A DNA stretch of 64,000 nucleotides from Nocardia brasiliensis ATCC 700358 (GTDB taxonomy: Bacteria; Actinomycetota; Actinomycetes; Mycobacteriales; Mycobacteriaceae): assembly GCF_000250675.2 (NCBI RefSeq), contig NC_018681.1:6386001-6450000 (forward strand), given 5' to 3'. The notes under the pieces are model-generated. The model was not told the DNA's origin and searched no databases. It was given only the letters and a program-made list of their open reading frames with translations. Positions within the stretch are counted from its first letter, which is position 1, and each line of letters opens with the position of its first letter. Shown piece after piece: positions 23,609 to 31,025 of this stretch. The position numbers and the translations under genes are program-made.

Positions 23609-24532
23609 TCACTCGAACTCCGCGCCGGGTTGCAGGCGGGCGCCGCGGGCCCAGTCGAGGGCCGCCATCATGCGTTTGCCTTGGGGCTGGACTTGGTCGA
23701 GGCGGACCGCGGTGGTCGCGGTGCCGACGAAGACCCCGGATTTGCGGACCTCGATGGTGCGCGGCGGCAGTTGTTCTTCGACGAGTTCGACGGGGCCGAG
23801 TTTCAGTCGGGCACCGCCGATTTCGGTCCAGGCGCCGGGCGCCGGGGTGACCGCGCGGATGCGGCGGCCGATGGCGAGGGCGGGCAGGTCCCAGCGGATG
23901 TGCGCCGCTTCGGCGGTCACCTTGGCGGCGTGCGAGATGCCTTCGGCGGGTTGCGGAACCGAGTGCAGCGTCCCGTCTTCCACGCCGTCGAGGGTGGCTT
24001 CCAGCAGCCGGGCACCGCTGCCGGCGAGCCGGTCGAGCAGGACGCCCGCGGTGTCGGTGACGTCGATCTTCTCGGTGACGGTGCCGAACACCGGTCCGGT
24101 GTCGAGGCCGGCTTCGATCTGGAAGGTGGACGCGCCGGTGATCTCGTCGCCCGCGTTGATCGCGGCCTGCACGGGCGCCGCGCCGCGCCAAGCCGGCAGC
24201 AGCGAGAAGTGCAGGTTGATCCAGCCGAAGCGCGGGATGTCGAGCACTCGCTGCGGCAGCAACGCGCCGTAGGCCACGACCGGACAGCAGTCCGGCGCCA
24301 ATTCGGTGAGCTGCTCGATGAATTCGGGTTCGGATGGGCGCCGGGGGGTCAGCACCGGTATTCCGTGCTCGTCGGCGAGCAGGCCGACCGGCGACCGGGT
24401 CACCTTGCGGCCGCGTCCCGCGACGGCGTCTGGCCGGGTCACCACGGCGATCACGTCGTGCCTGCTGGATTCGAGGAAGCGACGCAGCGACGGCACGGCC
24501 GGTTCCGGCGTGCCCGCGAAGACGATGCGCAT
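23609..24532 (-). CDS. fmt: Methionyl-tRNA formyltransferase
   Basis: Formylates initiator Met-tRNA using 10-formyl-tetrahydrofolate. The 307-aa protein starts MRIVFAGTPEPAVPSL. The formyl-transfer site is INLHFSLLPAWRGAAPVQ (catalytic Asn and His) with the downstream Asp in AGLDTGPVF, followed by a C-terminal OB-like tRNA-binding domain (GKRMMAALDWARGARL). Its ATG overlaps the def stop by one base (TGATG), so deformylase and formyltransferase are co-translated. Confidence 0.96.
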   Translation of the reverse strand: MRIVFAGTPEPAVPSLRRFLESSRHDVIAVVTRPDAVAGRGRKVTRSPVGLLADEHGIPVLTPRRPSEPEFIEQLTELAPDCCPVVAYGALLPQRVLDIPRFGWINLHFSLLPAWRGAAPVQAAINAGDEITGASTFQIEAGLDTGPVFGTVTEKIDVTDTAGVLLDRLAGSGARLLEATLDGVEDGTLHSVPQPAEGISHAAKVTAEAAHIRWDLPALAIGRRIRAVTPAPGAWTEIGGARLKLGPVELVEEQLPPRTIEVRKSGVFVGTATTAVRLDQVQPQGKRMMAALDWARGARLQPGAEFE

Positions 24533-25098
24533 CAGCGGCCCCGTCCGAACGGACCGGCCTGGCCCGCTCCGCTCACCGACCGCGACGGCCGGGCGGTGAC
24601 ACCCGCACTGAACCAGTCGGATTCGCGAATGGTCCGCATCGCGTCCTTGCGGTCGGCCGGGTCGAGCCGATCGATGAACAGCACGCCGTCGAGATGATCG
24701 GTCTCGTGCTGCACGCACCGCGCCAAGAGTCCTTCGGCGGTGAATTCGACTGGCGCGCCATGCATGTCGACGCCGCTGGCGCGTACCCGCAGTGCTCGCC
24801 GGGTGTCGTGGCGCACCCCGGGGATGGACAGGCAGCCTTCCGGCCCGACCTGCTCTTCGTCACCGATGACTTCCCACTGCGGGTTCACCAGATGCCCCGC
24901 CGCGTCATGAGTGTCGTACACGAACACACGCAACCCCACTCCGATCTGCGGTGCCGCCATTCCGACGCCACCGTCGTCGTGCATGGTGTCGGTCAGGTCG
25001 GTCACCAGCTGCTGAAGTTCCCGGTCGAATGCGGTGACCTCCGCCGCGCGAGCGCGCAGAATGGGATCGCCGAACAGGCGAACAGGCTGAATGGTCAC
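24532..25098 (-). CDS. def: Peptide deformylase
   Basis: Removes the formyl group from nascent protein N-termini; Fe2+- or Zn2+-dependent. The 188-aa protein has motif 1 GVGMAAPQIG, motif 2 EGCLSIPG (metal Cys) and motif 3 QHETDHLDG (two metal His and the catalytic Glu). GTG at 25098 is chosen because GGGAG lies 7 nt upstream and the protein then begins MTIQPVRLFGDP like its relatives; an upstream start at 25125 is in frame. The last ~20 residues are a Gly/Ser/Arg tail. It lies upstream of fmt in one operon. Confidence 0.95.
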   Translation of the reverse strand: MTIQPVRLFGDPILRARAAEVTAFDRELQQLVTDLTDTMHDDGGVGMAAPQIGVGLRVFVYDTHDAAGHLVNPQWEVIGDEEQVGPEGCLSIPGVRHDTRRALRVRASGVDMHGAPVEFTAEGLLARCVQHETDHLDGVLFIDRLDPADRKDAMRTIRESDWFSAGVTARPSRSVSGAGQAGPFGRGR

Positions 25099-25196
25099 GG
25101 CAAACTCCCGGAAGCGGACGAACACGGTCGTCTCATTCTAGTGAGACGACCGAATGTCCCCGATTCACCAGTCGGAAGCTGGTAGAACTCGAGTGC

Positions 25197-25229
25197 GGTC
25201 GGGCGGGGTGACGGTTCCTCCGCCCGGCC
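25197..25229 (-). terminator. Probable terminator of the lipase gene
   Basis: 10-bp arms (GGTCGGGCGG and CCGCCCGGCC, one G-T type mismatch) with a 13-nt loop lie 18 nt after the lipase stop codon. Confidence 0.55.
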
Positions 25230-25247
25230 GCCCGCCGCGCGCGACCC

Positions 25248-26255
25248 TCAGGAGTGCCCGGCGACGATCACCTCGGGGATCCCGGTGCCGAGCGCGACCG
25301 GCCGGCAGACCGGCGCGGGCGCGCCCGGGTCGAGCACGGTCAGCAGCAACTGCTGCACGAACGGGTCGTAGACCATGTGGAAGTGTCCGGTCAGGTTCGT
25401 CGGGCAGCGATCCTGCAGCACGATGTTGGTCGCGTTCGCACCGCGCAGCGCGATATTGCTGAACGGCTGGATCATCTCGTCGACCCGGCTGCCGATCGTG
25501 GTGTAGCGCGGACCGGGCACGGTGTCGCCGCCCGCGTTCAACTCGACCATGATCGTCGAGCCCTGCGCCTGCTGCACCGCGGCCAGCGAGGTCACCCGCG
25601 CGAAGGCCGCCATTCCACCGGGCACCGCCTGCACGATCGGCACCAGGCCGTACATCACGCCGCCGTAGCTCGGCGACGCGAGCCCGACCCACTGCCCGAC
25701 CTTGGCCGCTCCCCCGAGCTTGTTCATGTAGTACCGCGTGACGGTCGCGCCTTGCGAGAAGCCGACCAGGTCGACCTTTTCGGCGCCGGTCCCGGCGAGC
25801 ACCTGATCGACGAACGCGCCGATCTGATAGGAGCTGAGTACCAAGTCTTCGGTGCCGTAGGTCTCGGCGCCCGGCTTACCGCCGTAGTTGAGCGCGAAGA
25901 CACAGAATCCTGCCGCGGTGAGTTGCGGTGCGATCCCGGACCAGTCCGAGTAGGCGCTGGAGTCAGTGCCGTGTGCGAGGACCACCGGGCGCGGGCGTCC
26001 GGCGGTCGGCTTGCAGTCGAAATTGTTGGTGCCGATCGGCACCGCGTTCGGATGTGCTTTCTTGTACCACGCCGCGGCCAGATGATCGGTCTGCGACGGG
26101 CCGGGTTCGGAAGGCACCTCCGGCGGCAGGTAACCGAGGGGCGCGGCCTGCGCCGGCCCGGAGCCGAGAACTACGGCTCCGACCAGCGCCACGGCCACCC
26201 CGGCCCTGCACAAGAGTGACTTTCCCCAACCCCACGAACCCCTAGACTGTTGCAT
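25248..26255 (-). CDS. Secreted alpha/beta-hydrolase lipase (class 2 type)
   Basis: A 335-aa exported triacylglycerol lipase or esterase. The N-terminus is a typical signal peptide (charged start, LLCRAGVAVALVGAVVL, probable cleavage after AQA near residue 37). The mature part has the oxyanion region PVVLAHGTDSS, the nucleophile elbow VGFSQGATV (GxSxG) and a late His in GHFHMVYDPF. Cysteines in FDCKPT, QDRCPTN and APVCRP could form disulfides. The arrangement fits the actinobacterial Lipase_2 family. Monocistronic, with a hairpin terminator 18 nt downstream. Confidence 0.85.
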   Translation of the reverse strand: MQQSRGSWGWGKSLLCRAGVAVALVGAVVLGSGPAQAAPLGYLPPEVPSEPGPSQTDHLAAAWYKKAHPNAVPIGTNNFDCKPTAGRPRPVVLAHGTDSSAYSDWSGIAPQLTAAGFCVFALNYGGKPGAETYGTEDLVLSSYQIGAFVDQVLAGTGAEKVDLVGFSQGATVTRYYMNKLGGAAKVGQWVGLASPSYGGVMYGLVPIVQAVPGGMAAFARVTSLAAVQQAQGSTIMVELNAGGDTVPGPRYTTIGSRVDEMIQPFSNIALRGANATNIVLQDRCPTNLTGHFHMVYDPFVQQLLLTVLDPGAPAPVCRPVALGTGIPEVIVAGHS

Positions 26256-26316
26256 TTCACAATGATCTACCGGATTCGGTTCAAATGTGCACTCCGGCGC
26301 GGTGTTTCACACCCCG

Positions 26317-26973
26317 TTACTTTTCGGGGGTCTCGTCTTCGGCGAGGATCCGGTAGAGCGATTTGCGGGTCTCGGTGAGCAGTTCCGCCGCCCGCGCCGC
26401 CTGTTCGGGTGTGCCGACGGCCGCCACCTGTGCGACCGCGCCCATCACCTGACCGACCAGACCGCGCAGATCGATCGCCTGCGCGCCGACGTCTTCCTTG
26501 ACGTCCGCCCACGGGTCGCCCAGTTCGTCCTTGTGCTCGGCGACGTACGCGGTGCCCGCCTCGGTCAGCTGCGCGGTCTTGCGACCGGCGATCTTGTCGA
26601 TGAGGACGAGTCCCTCGTCTTCCAGCTGGGCCAGCGCGGGATAGATCGACCCCGGGCTCGGGCGCCAGACGTCGTCGCTGCGCTCGCGGATCTGCTGGAT
26701 GAGTTCGTAGCCGTGCATCGGCCGCTCGGTGAGCAGCAGTAGCACCGCGGCCCGCACGTCACCGCGCCTGCCCCGGCCACCGCGGCCACGCCCGCGCCCG
26801 AAACCCGGGCCGAAGCCGGGTCCGAATCCTGGGCCGAAGCCAGGACCGAAGTCGGGTCCGTGGCCATGCCCGTGCCTGCCGCGGCGGAACCGCTGCCGGG
26901 GGTCGAAGTCCTCGCCGCCCGGTCGCGACCAGGGGCCGCGGCGTCCGAAATCTCGATGTCCTTGGTTTTCCAT
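26317..26973 (-). CDS. PadR family regulator with GPGF repeats
   Basis: A transcription regulator of 218 aa. The winged helix-turn-helix is clear (AAVLLLLTERPMHGYELIQQ, SPGSIYPALAQLEDEGLV), followed by a C-terminal dimerisation helix region. It begins with an unusual ~70-residue Gly/Arg/His-rich stretch that includes four to five GPGF tandem repeats, probably disordered. ATG at 26973 is chosen for its strong GAGGAGG upstream; an in-frame start at 27042 is less likely. The upstream AT-rich dyad at 27009-27019 suggests autoregulation. No obvious target gene is adjacent. Confidence 0.88.
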   Translation of the reverse strand: MENQGHRDFGRRGPWSRPGGEDFDPRQRFRRGRHGHGHGPDFGPGFGPGFGPGFGPGFGRGRGRGGRGRRGDVRAAVLLLLTERPMHGYELIQQIRERSDDVWRPSPGSIYPALAQLEDEGLVLIDKIAGRKTAQLTEAGTAYVAEHKDELGDPWADVKEDVGAQAIDLRGLVGQVMGAVAQVAAVGTPEQAARAAELLTETRKSLYRILAEDETPEK

Positions 26974-27008
26974 GTAAGCCTCCTCGGGCTCTCGTGTTCG
27001 TTTCATAG

Positions 27009-27019
27009 TATCGACGATA
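27009..27019. promoter_or_regulatory. Candidate PadR operator
   Basis: TATCGACGATA is an 11-bp dyad followed by a further TATCG, located 36 bp upstream of the padR-like start in an AT-rich promoter region. Confidence 0.4.
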
Positions 27020-27065
27020 TATCGGCAATGCATCGAACGCAAGGGCCTTTCACGAACAAGGCGGC

Positions 27066-27650
27066 TCAGCTCACGAGCGAGTCGATCCAGCGCGCCAGTC
27101 GATCCCCCTCGGTCGCCATCAACGCTGGATCACGAAATGTGTTGGTGAGCAACGAGATTCCCTGATAGGCCGCGATCAGCGCGATGGCCAGCTCGGCCGC
27201 GTCGGCGCGACCCATGGCAGCGAACTGCTCCTCGACCCAGTCGACCAATCGCCGCATGACCTCGGCGAGTTCGCGGTCCAAACCGTCGGATCGCTTGTCC
27301 AGTTCGGTCGCGAGCGTCCCCGACGGACACCCGATCCGTGCGGCGGTTTCCCGCTGATCGACCCACCCGCGAATCAGCGCTTTCAGCCGATCTCGGGGCG
27401 CGGGCAACTGCTCGAGCAGGGCAATCAGCTCGGTCAGGGTGTGGTCGTGCGCACCGATCGCGGCGCGGACCAGTTGATCCTTGGTCTTGAAGTAGTAGTA
27501 GACGTTGCCGACCGGCACGTCGGCGGCGTGCGCGATATCGGCGATGGTCGTCTTCTCCACCCCTTGTTCGTGGAACACCCGGGCCGCCGCCGCGCCGAGC
27601 CGTTCCCGCTTGCCGCCCTTCGGCCGCTCCCCGGTCACTGAGTTAGTCAC
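27066..27650 (-). CDS. TetR family repressor of the NmrA-like gene
   Basis: A 194-aa TetR/AcrR regulator. The N-terminal helix-turn-helix is ARVFHEQGVEKTTIADIAHAADVPVGNVYYYFKTKDQL in character (residues ~24-61), with a C-terminal ligand-binding domain (WVDQRETAARIGCPSGTLATEL). It is divergent from the NmrA-like gene and the two share a 79-bp region with two near-identical operator copies. GTG at 27650 follows the -10 box TATAGT by 8 nt (leaderless), and one operator covers this start. That arrangement fits an autorepressor that also controls its neighbour. Confidence 0.9.
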   Translation of the reverse strand: MTNSVTGERPKGGKRERLGAAAARVFHEQGVEKTTIADIAHAADVPVGNVYYYFKTKDQLVRAAIGAHDHTLTELIALLEQLPAPRDRLKALIRGWVDQRETAARIGCPSGTLATELDKRSDGLDRELAEVMRRLVDWVEEQFAAMGRADAAELAIALIAAYQGISLLTNTFRDPALMATEGDRLARWIDSLVS

Positions 27651-27712
27651 CCAACTAACTATAGACAGCCTGGGCGAACGCGGCTATGTTCGATTTAGTC
27701 AGTCAACTAACT
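27641..27712. promoter_or_regulatory. Twin TetR operators between tetR and the NmrA-like gene
   Basis: TTAGTCA-NN-CAACTAACT occurs at 27643-27660 and 27695-27712, 52 bp apart, each an imperfect dyad. The first overlaps the tetR -10 and start; the second lies downstream of a TATGTT -10 candidate (27685-27690) of the NmrA-like gene. Confidence 0.75.
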
Positions 27713-27729
27713 CAGAAGGATTCGACACG

Positions 27730-28575
27730 ATGATCGTGGTCACCGGAGCAACCGGAAACATCGGCGCACACCTCGTGCAGGCCCTGGCCGACGCCGGCGA
27801 GAACGTCACGGCGATATCGCGGGGCAACCGGCCGATCGAGTGGCCGAGCAACGTGCGGGCGATACGGGCCGACCTCGCCGATCCCGGCAGCCTCGCCCCC
27901 GCGGTCGCGGGCGCCGACGCGCTGTTCCTGCTCATCACCGGTGAGCAACTGGTCGACGGTCCGGCGCCGGAGCGTGTGCTCGCGGTCGCCGCGGCGGGCG
28001 GGGTCCGGCGGGTGGTGTTCGTGTCGTCACAGGGTGTGGCGACCCGGCCGGGCGCCGCGGGCTATGCCCGGTTGGTCGCGTTCGAAGACGCCATTCGACA
28101 GTCCGAGCTGGAGTGGACCATCCTGCGCCCCGCGGGCTTCTACACCAACACCTTCGCGTGGGCCGAATCCGTGCGCGCGGACCGCACGGTCGCCGCACCC
28201 TTCGGCACCATCGGCCTGCCGTCGATCGACCCGGCCGATATCGCCGCGGTGGCGGCCGCCGCACTCCGCGAAGACGGGCACGCCGGACAGACCTACACGC
28301 TGACCGGCCCCGCTCTGAGCACGCCGCAGGAACAGGCGGCGGCCATCGGGGCGGCGCTCGACGAACCCGTGCGATTCGTGGAATTGACTCGGGCGCAGGC
28401 GTTTACCGGTATGGCACGGTTCATGCCGGAAGCGGTGGTCGAGCACACGCTGGCGATCCTCGGCACGCCGACCGCCGCGGAACTCGAACTCAGCGCCGAT
28501 GTGCAGCGCGTGCTCGGCCGCAAGCCGACTAGCTACGCGCAGTGGGCACAACGCAATCGCGCGGCGTTCGCCTGA
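27730..28575 (+). CDS. NmrA-like NAD(P)-binding oxidoreductase
   Basis: A 281-aa atypical short-chain dehydrogenase of the NmrA/SDR-a type. It opens with the Rossmann motif VVTGATGNIGAHLVQAL, then VVFVSSQG where a classical SDR active-site Ser would lie, and ILRPAGFYTNTFAW. No YxxxK pair is evident, so it may bind NADP as a sensor, or act as an isomerase or reductase, rather than as a classical SDR enzyme. AGAAGGA lies 9 nt before the ATG. It is divergently transcribed from, and probably repressed by, the adjacent TetR protein. Confidence 0.85.
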   Translation: MIVVTGATGNIGAHLVQALADAGENVTAISRGNRPIEWPSNVRAIRADLADPGSLAPAVAGADALFLLITGEQLVDGPAPERVLAVAAAGGVRRVVFVSSQGVATRPGAAGYARLVAFEDAIRQSELEWTILRPAGFYTNTFAWAESVRADRTVAAPFGTIGLPSIDPADIAAVAAAALREDGHAGQTYTLTGPALSTPQEQAAAIGAALDEPVRFVELTRAQAFTGMARFMPEAVVEHTLAILGTPTAAELELSADVQRVLGRKPTSYAQWAQRNRAAFA

Positions 28576-28584
28576 GCCGCGGCT

Positions 28585-29277
28585 TCACACCTGATCGAAG
28601 AAGCGAATGTGCTGCTCGCCCTGGCGGTCTCGGACGTCGACGCCGAGGGCGAGCAGTTCCTCGTCGAGTTCTTCGACCGCGAGCGGCTTTTCGTCGGCCA
28701 GCGCCCGCCGCCGCGCGCGCAGCACGGCGTCGACGGCGGGTCCGGCCTCCGGGCGGCCGTCGACCCAGCGCAGGAAGTCGGCACCGAACGGATCGTCCTG
28801 GTCGAGCCAGGGATAACCGTGGTCCCGGAATGCCTGCTCGATATCGTTGCGGGACAGGTCTTTTGCGCCGAAGCGGGCCAGCGGGCGTTGCGACCGGTCG
28901 GTGAGCACCAGGTCCGTGCCTTCACGGAACACGGCGGCGACGCTCTTGCGCGGCACATGCCGTGCCCGGCCGTTCTGCGACAGCTCGACGTGATCGTCGG
29001 CGACGGTCAGGGTGAGCGCCTCGTGCCGGGCCACCTCGAACAGCACGATCCCGGCGACCACGCCGACGACAGAGGTGACCGGTACCAGCCACACCGGCGG
29101 CACGGTCATCGCGATGCGCAGCGGGCCGGGCATCGAATCAAAGGTATCGATAATCCAGTGCCCCATCGGGCGGACGACGAACCCGAGCCCGACACCGAGC
29201 AACAACCCGCCGATCGAGAACGCCCAGGCCCACAACACGGAAAAGCGCAGGACAGTGGGCGCGGAGGTAGTGGTCAT
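28585..29277 (-). CDS. YqeB-like membrane protein
   Basis: A 230-aa membrane protein with two N-terminal hydrophobic segments (about residues 12-35 and 58-85, VWLVPVTSVVGVVAGIVLFEV) and a soluble C-terminal domain (DDHVELSQNGRARHVPRKSV, then DVRDRQGEQHIRFFDQV) typical of the uncharacterised YqeB family. It overlaps the upstream tetR by 4 nt (ATGA), so the regulator and the membrane protein form one operon. Function unknown. Confidence 0.75.
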   Translation of the reverse strand: MTTTSAPTVLRFSVLWAWAFSIGGLLLGVGLGFVVRPMGHWIIDTFDSMPGPLRIAMTVPPVWLVPVTSVVGVVAGIVLFEVARHEALTLTVADDHVELSQNGRARHVPRKSVAAVFREGTDLVLTDRSQRPLARFGAKDLSRNDIEQAFRDHGYPWLDQDDPFGADFLRWVDGRPEAGPAVDAVLRARRRALADEKPLAVEELDEELLALGVDVRDRQGEQHIRFFDQV

Positions 29278-29879
29278 GGGTGCTCCGTTTCGGTCGGTCG
29301 CAGCAGCCGCGACACGGTCGCACGCACCAGCGGGCGCGGATCGTGCGGGTGCGCGGGATCGGCGTTGAGGAAAGCCGCGTCGACGACCGCGAGGATCCAG
29401 CGGGCGGTTTCCGCGGGCGGGAAACCGGAGTCCAGCTGCCCCGCGCGCACGCCGCGCTCCAGCAGCGTGGTGAGCGCTTCGGCGCTGAGCCGCGCGTCCT
29501 CCAGCACCACCCGGGTCAGCTCCTCGTCCTGATCGAGGCGCCGCAGCAACTCGACCATCAGGCCGGGCGCCACCGGGTCGAGCGCCTCGGCGGCCAGGGC
29601 GTCCACGATGTCGAGTACCGCCGCCAGGCAGTCGGTCCGATCGATGTGGCGCGCAATGACTTCCGCGTGTTCGGGAATCGACGCCTCGAAGATCGAGCGA
29701 AAGACGGCGGCCTTGTCCTTGAAGTAATAGAAGACGCTGCCGGAACTCATCCCGGCGATCCGCGCGATCTGTGTGGCGGTGGTGTTCTCGTAGCCGTGCG
29801 AGCCGAAAAGTTCGGCGGCCGCGGCCGTGATGGCACGCCGTCGCTCGGCGACTCGATCGGGATCTACGGTGCGTGCCAT
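29274..29879 (-). CDS. TetR family regulator
   Basis: A 201-aa TetR/AcrR regulator with the N-terminal helix-turn-helix in TATQIARIAGMSSGSVFYYF (residues ~34-53) and an all-helical ligand-binding domain. ATG at 29879 follows the -10 box TATGAT by 6 nt, so it is probably leaderless. A perfect 7-bp inverted repeat just upstream is its likely autoregulatory operator. It is translationally coupled to the YqeB-like membrane protein. Confidence 0.9.
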   Translation of the reverse strand: MARTVDPDRVAERRRAITAAAAELFGSHGYENTTATQIARIAGMSSGSVFYYFKDKAAVFRSIFEASIPEHAEVIARHIDRTDCLAAVLDIVDALAAEALDPVAPGLMVELLRRLDQDEELTRVVLEDARLSAEALTTLLERGVRAGQLDSGFPPAETARWILAVVDAAFLNADPAHPHDPRPLVRATVSRLLRPTETEHP

Positions 29880-29894
29880 GCGGCGATCATATCA

Positions 29895-29914
29895 TTAACT
29901 GATCGGCCAGTTAA
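29895..29914. promoter_or_regulatory. Candidate TetR operator
   Basis: TTAACTG-N6-CAGTTAA with perfect 7-bp arms, directly upstream of the tetR -10 box and between the divergent tetR and DUF6196-like genes. Confidence 0.7.
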
Positions 29915-29950
29915 ACAATTATTCGAGGGCAGGGTTGTTACCGTTGCTCC

Positions 29951-30394
29951 GTGGTGGACATCAGCATCGAAACCGAAGATCAAACCGCCCAACGTCTTCG
30001 GCGGGTACTCGCGTCCGCGGAGCTCGAGGTGCAGCCGGGCGTGTGGTGTTTCCGGGAGAGCCCGCTGGCCGAACCGCCGCAACTTTCCGACCGCACGCTG
30101 GCCGTGGTCCGCGACGCGGAGAGCTGGAGCGCGCTCGTCCCGTTCGCGGCGGCCGAGGGGCCCGACGTGGAAAAGTTCGGCCTGTTCTCGTTCCACTTCC
30201 CCACCGGCATGGACAACAGCGGGTTCGTGGGCTGGCTCGCGGGTCACCTCAAACGAGCGCTGGGCACCGGGGTGTTCGTGGTGTGCGGGAGCAACCGGGA
30301 ACGTGGTGGTATCTACGACTATTGGGGCTGCCCCGTCGAGTTGCTGGCCGCCGTCGAGCGCGAGATCGAGACGCTGCGCTCCCCCGCGGACTAG
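29951..30394 (+). CDS. DUF6196-like protein
   Basis: A soluble 147-aa protein of unknown function. Conserved-looking blocks are VWCFRESPL, RDAESWSALVPF, LFSFHFPTGMDNSGFVGWL and GTGVFVVCGSNRERGGIYD followed by WGCP. These fit the family described as DUF6196 as far as I recall it. GTG at 29951 follows TACCGT by 6 nt (leaderless). Its stop overlaps that of the convergent inhibitor-like gene in the shared tetramer CTAG. Confidence 0.65.
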   Translation: MVDISIETEDQTAQRLRRVLASAELEVQPGVWCFRESPLAEPPQLSDRTLAVVRDAESWSALVPFAAAEGPDVEKFGLFSFHFPTGMDNSGFVGWLAGHLKRALGTGVFVVCGSNRERGGIYDYWGCPVELLAAVEREIETLRSPAD

Positions 30395-30795
30395 AACACG
30401 GGGGTGGTCTTGGCGCGCAGTTCGCAACTGTTGCTGAACTGCTTCTCCCACTTCACCGCTTTGCCCTGCCAGGTCCCGGTCGCCGTCGCGGTGACCGGAT
30501 CGTAGACCTGCGCGCACATCGTGCCTGGATCGCCGGCAAGCTTGTCGAAATCGCCGCCCGCACCGATCAGCGCGGCGCACGCCCCGTCGGGATTCGAGTG
30601 ATCGCCACCGGCCGGCTCACAGGTGAGCGAGACACGAGTGGGCTGCACGCCCAGCGTCTGGCCCGCGCTCACCGCGAGATCGAGGGTAGTCCGGGCCGGA
30701 GCGGAATCGGACTTCCCGCAGGCGACGGGCAAGGTCAGGGTGGCGAACGCAAGGCACACGGTCGCGAGGATGCGGCGGAGCGGAGTCGTCGGCAC
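30391..30795 (-). CDS. Subtilisin-inhibitor-like (SSI family) lipoprotein
   Basis: An exported protein of 134 aa. The signal sequence ends in the lipobox LPVAC, so it is probably membrane-anchored, unlike the freely secreted Streptomyces inhibitors. The SSI family pattern is clear: LTCEPAGG, ACAAL, MCAQVYDPVT and WQGKAVKWEKQFSNSCEL, with the four family cysteines. By alignment with CPMVYDPV of SSI the reactive bond is Gln-Val (P1 Gln), an uncommon choice that may not inhibit subtilisins. GTG at 30795 gives the best signal peptide and follows TTAACT by 6 nt. An upstream start at 30834 is in frame. Confidence 0.8.
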   Translation of the reverse strand: MPTTPLRRILATVCLAFATLTLPVACGKSDSAPARTTLDLAVSAGQTLGVQPTRVSLTCEPAGGDHSNPDGACAALIGAGGDFDKLAGDPGTMCAQVYDPVTATATGTWQGKAVKWEKQFSNSCELRAKTTPVF

Positions 30796-31025
30796 GTGGA
30801 GAGTTAAGCACGGGCGATCCGCGCGCGGGACCAACGCGCCGAGGGGTGGACGAGCCGGTTTCGCGGGGCGTGCATCGACGGACGTGGGCGTCCGAAGCGG
30901 TGCGCAGGCGTGGATGAACGTGCCGACGTTCGCAGCGGATTCGTCGCGTACGGGTCGCGGGCGATCTGGGCGGAGGCGTCGATGTATGCCCGCCGCCCGG
31001 TTCCGGTTCTTCGGTGCGGCAGCGC

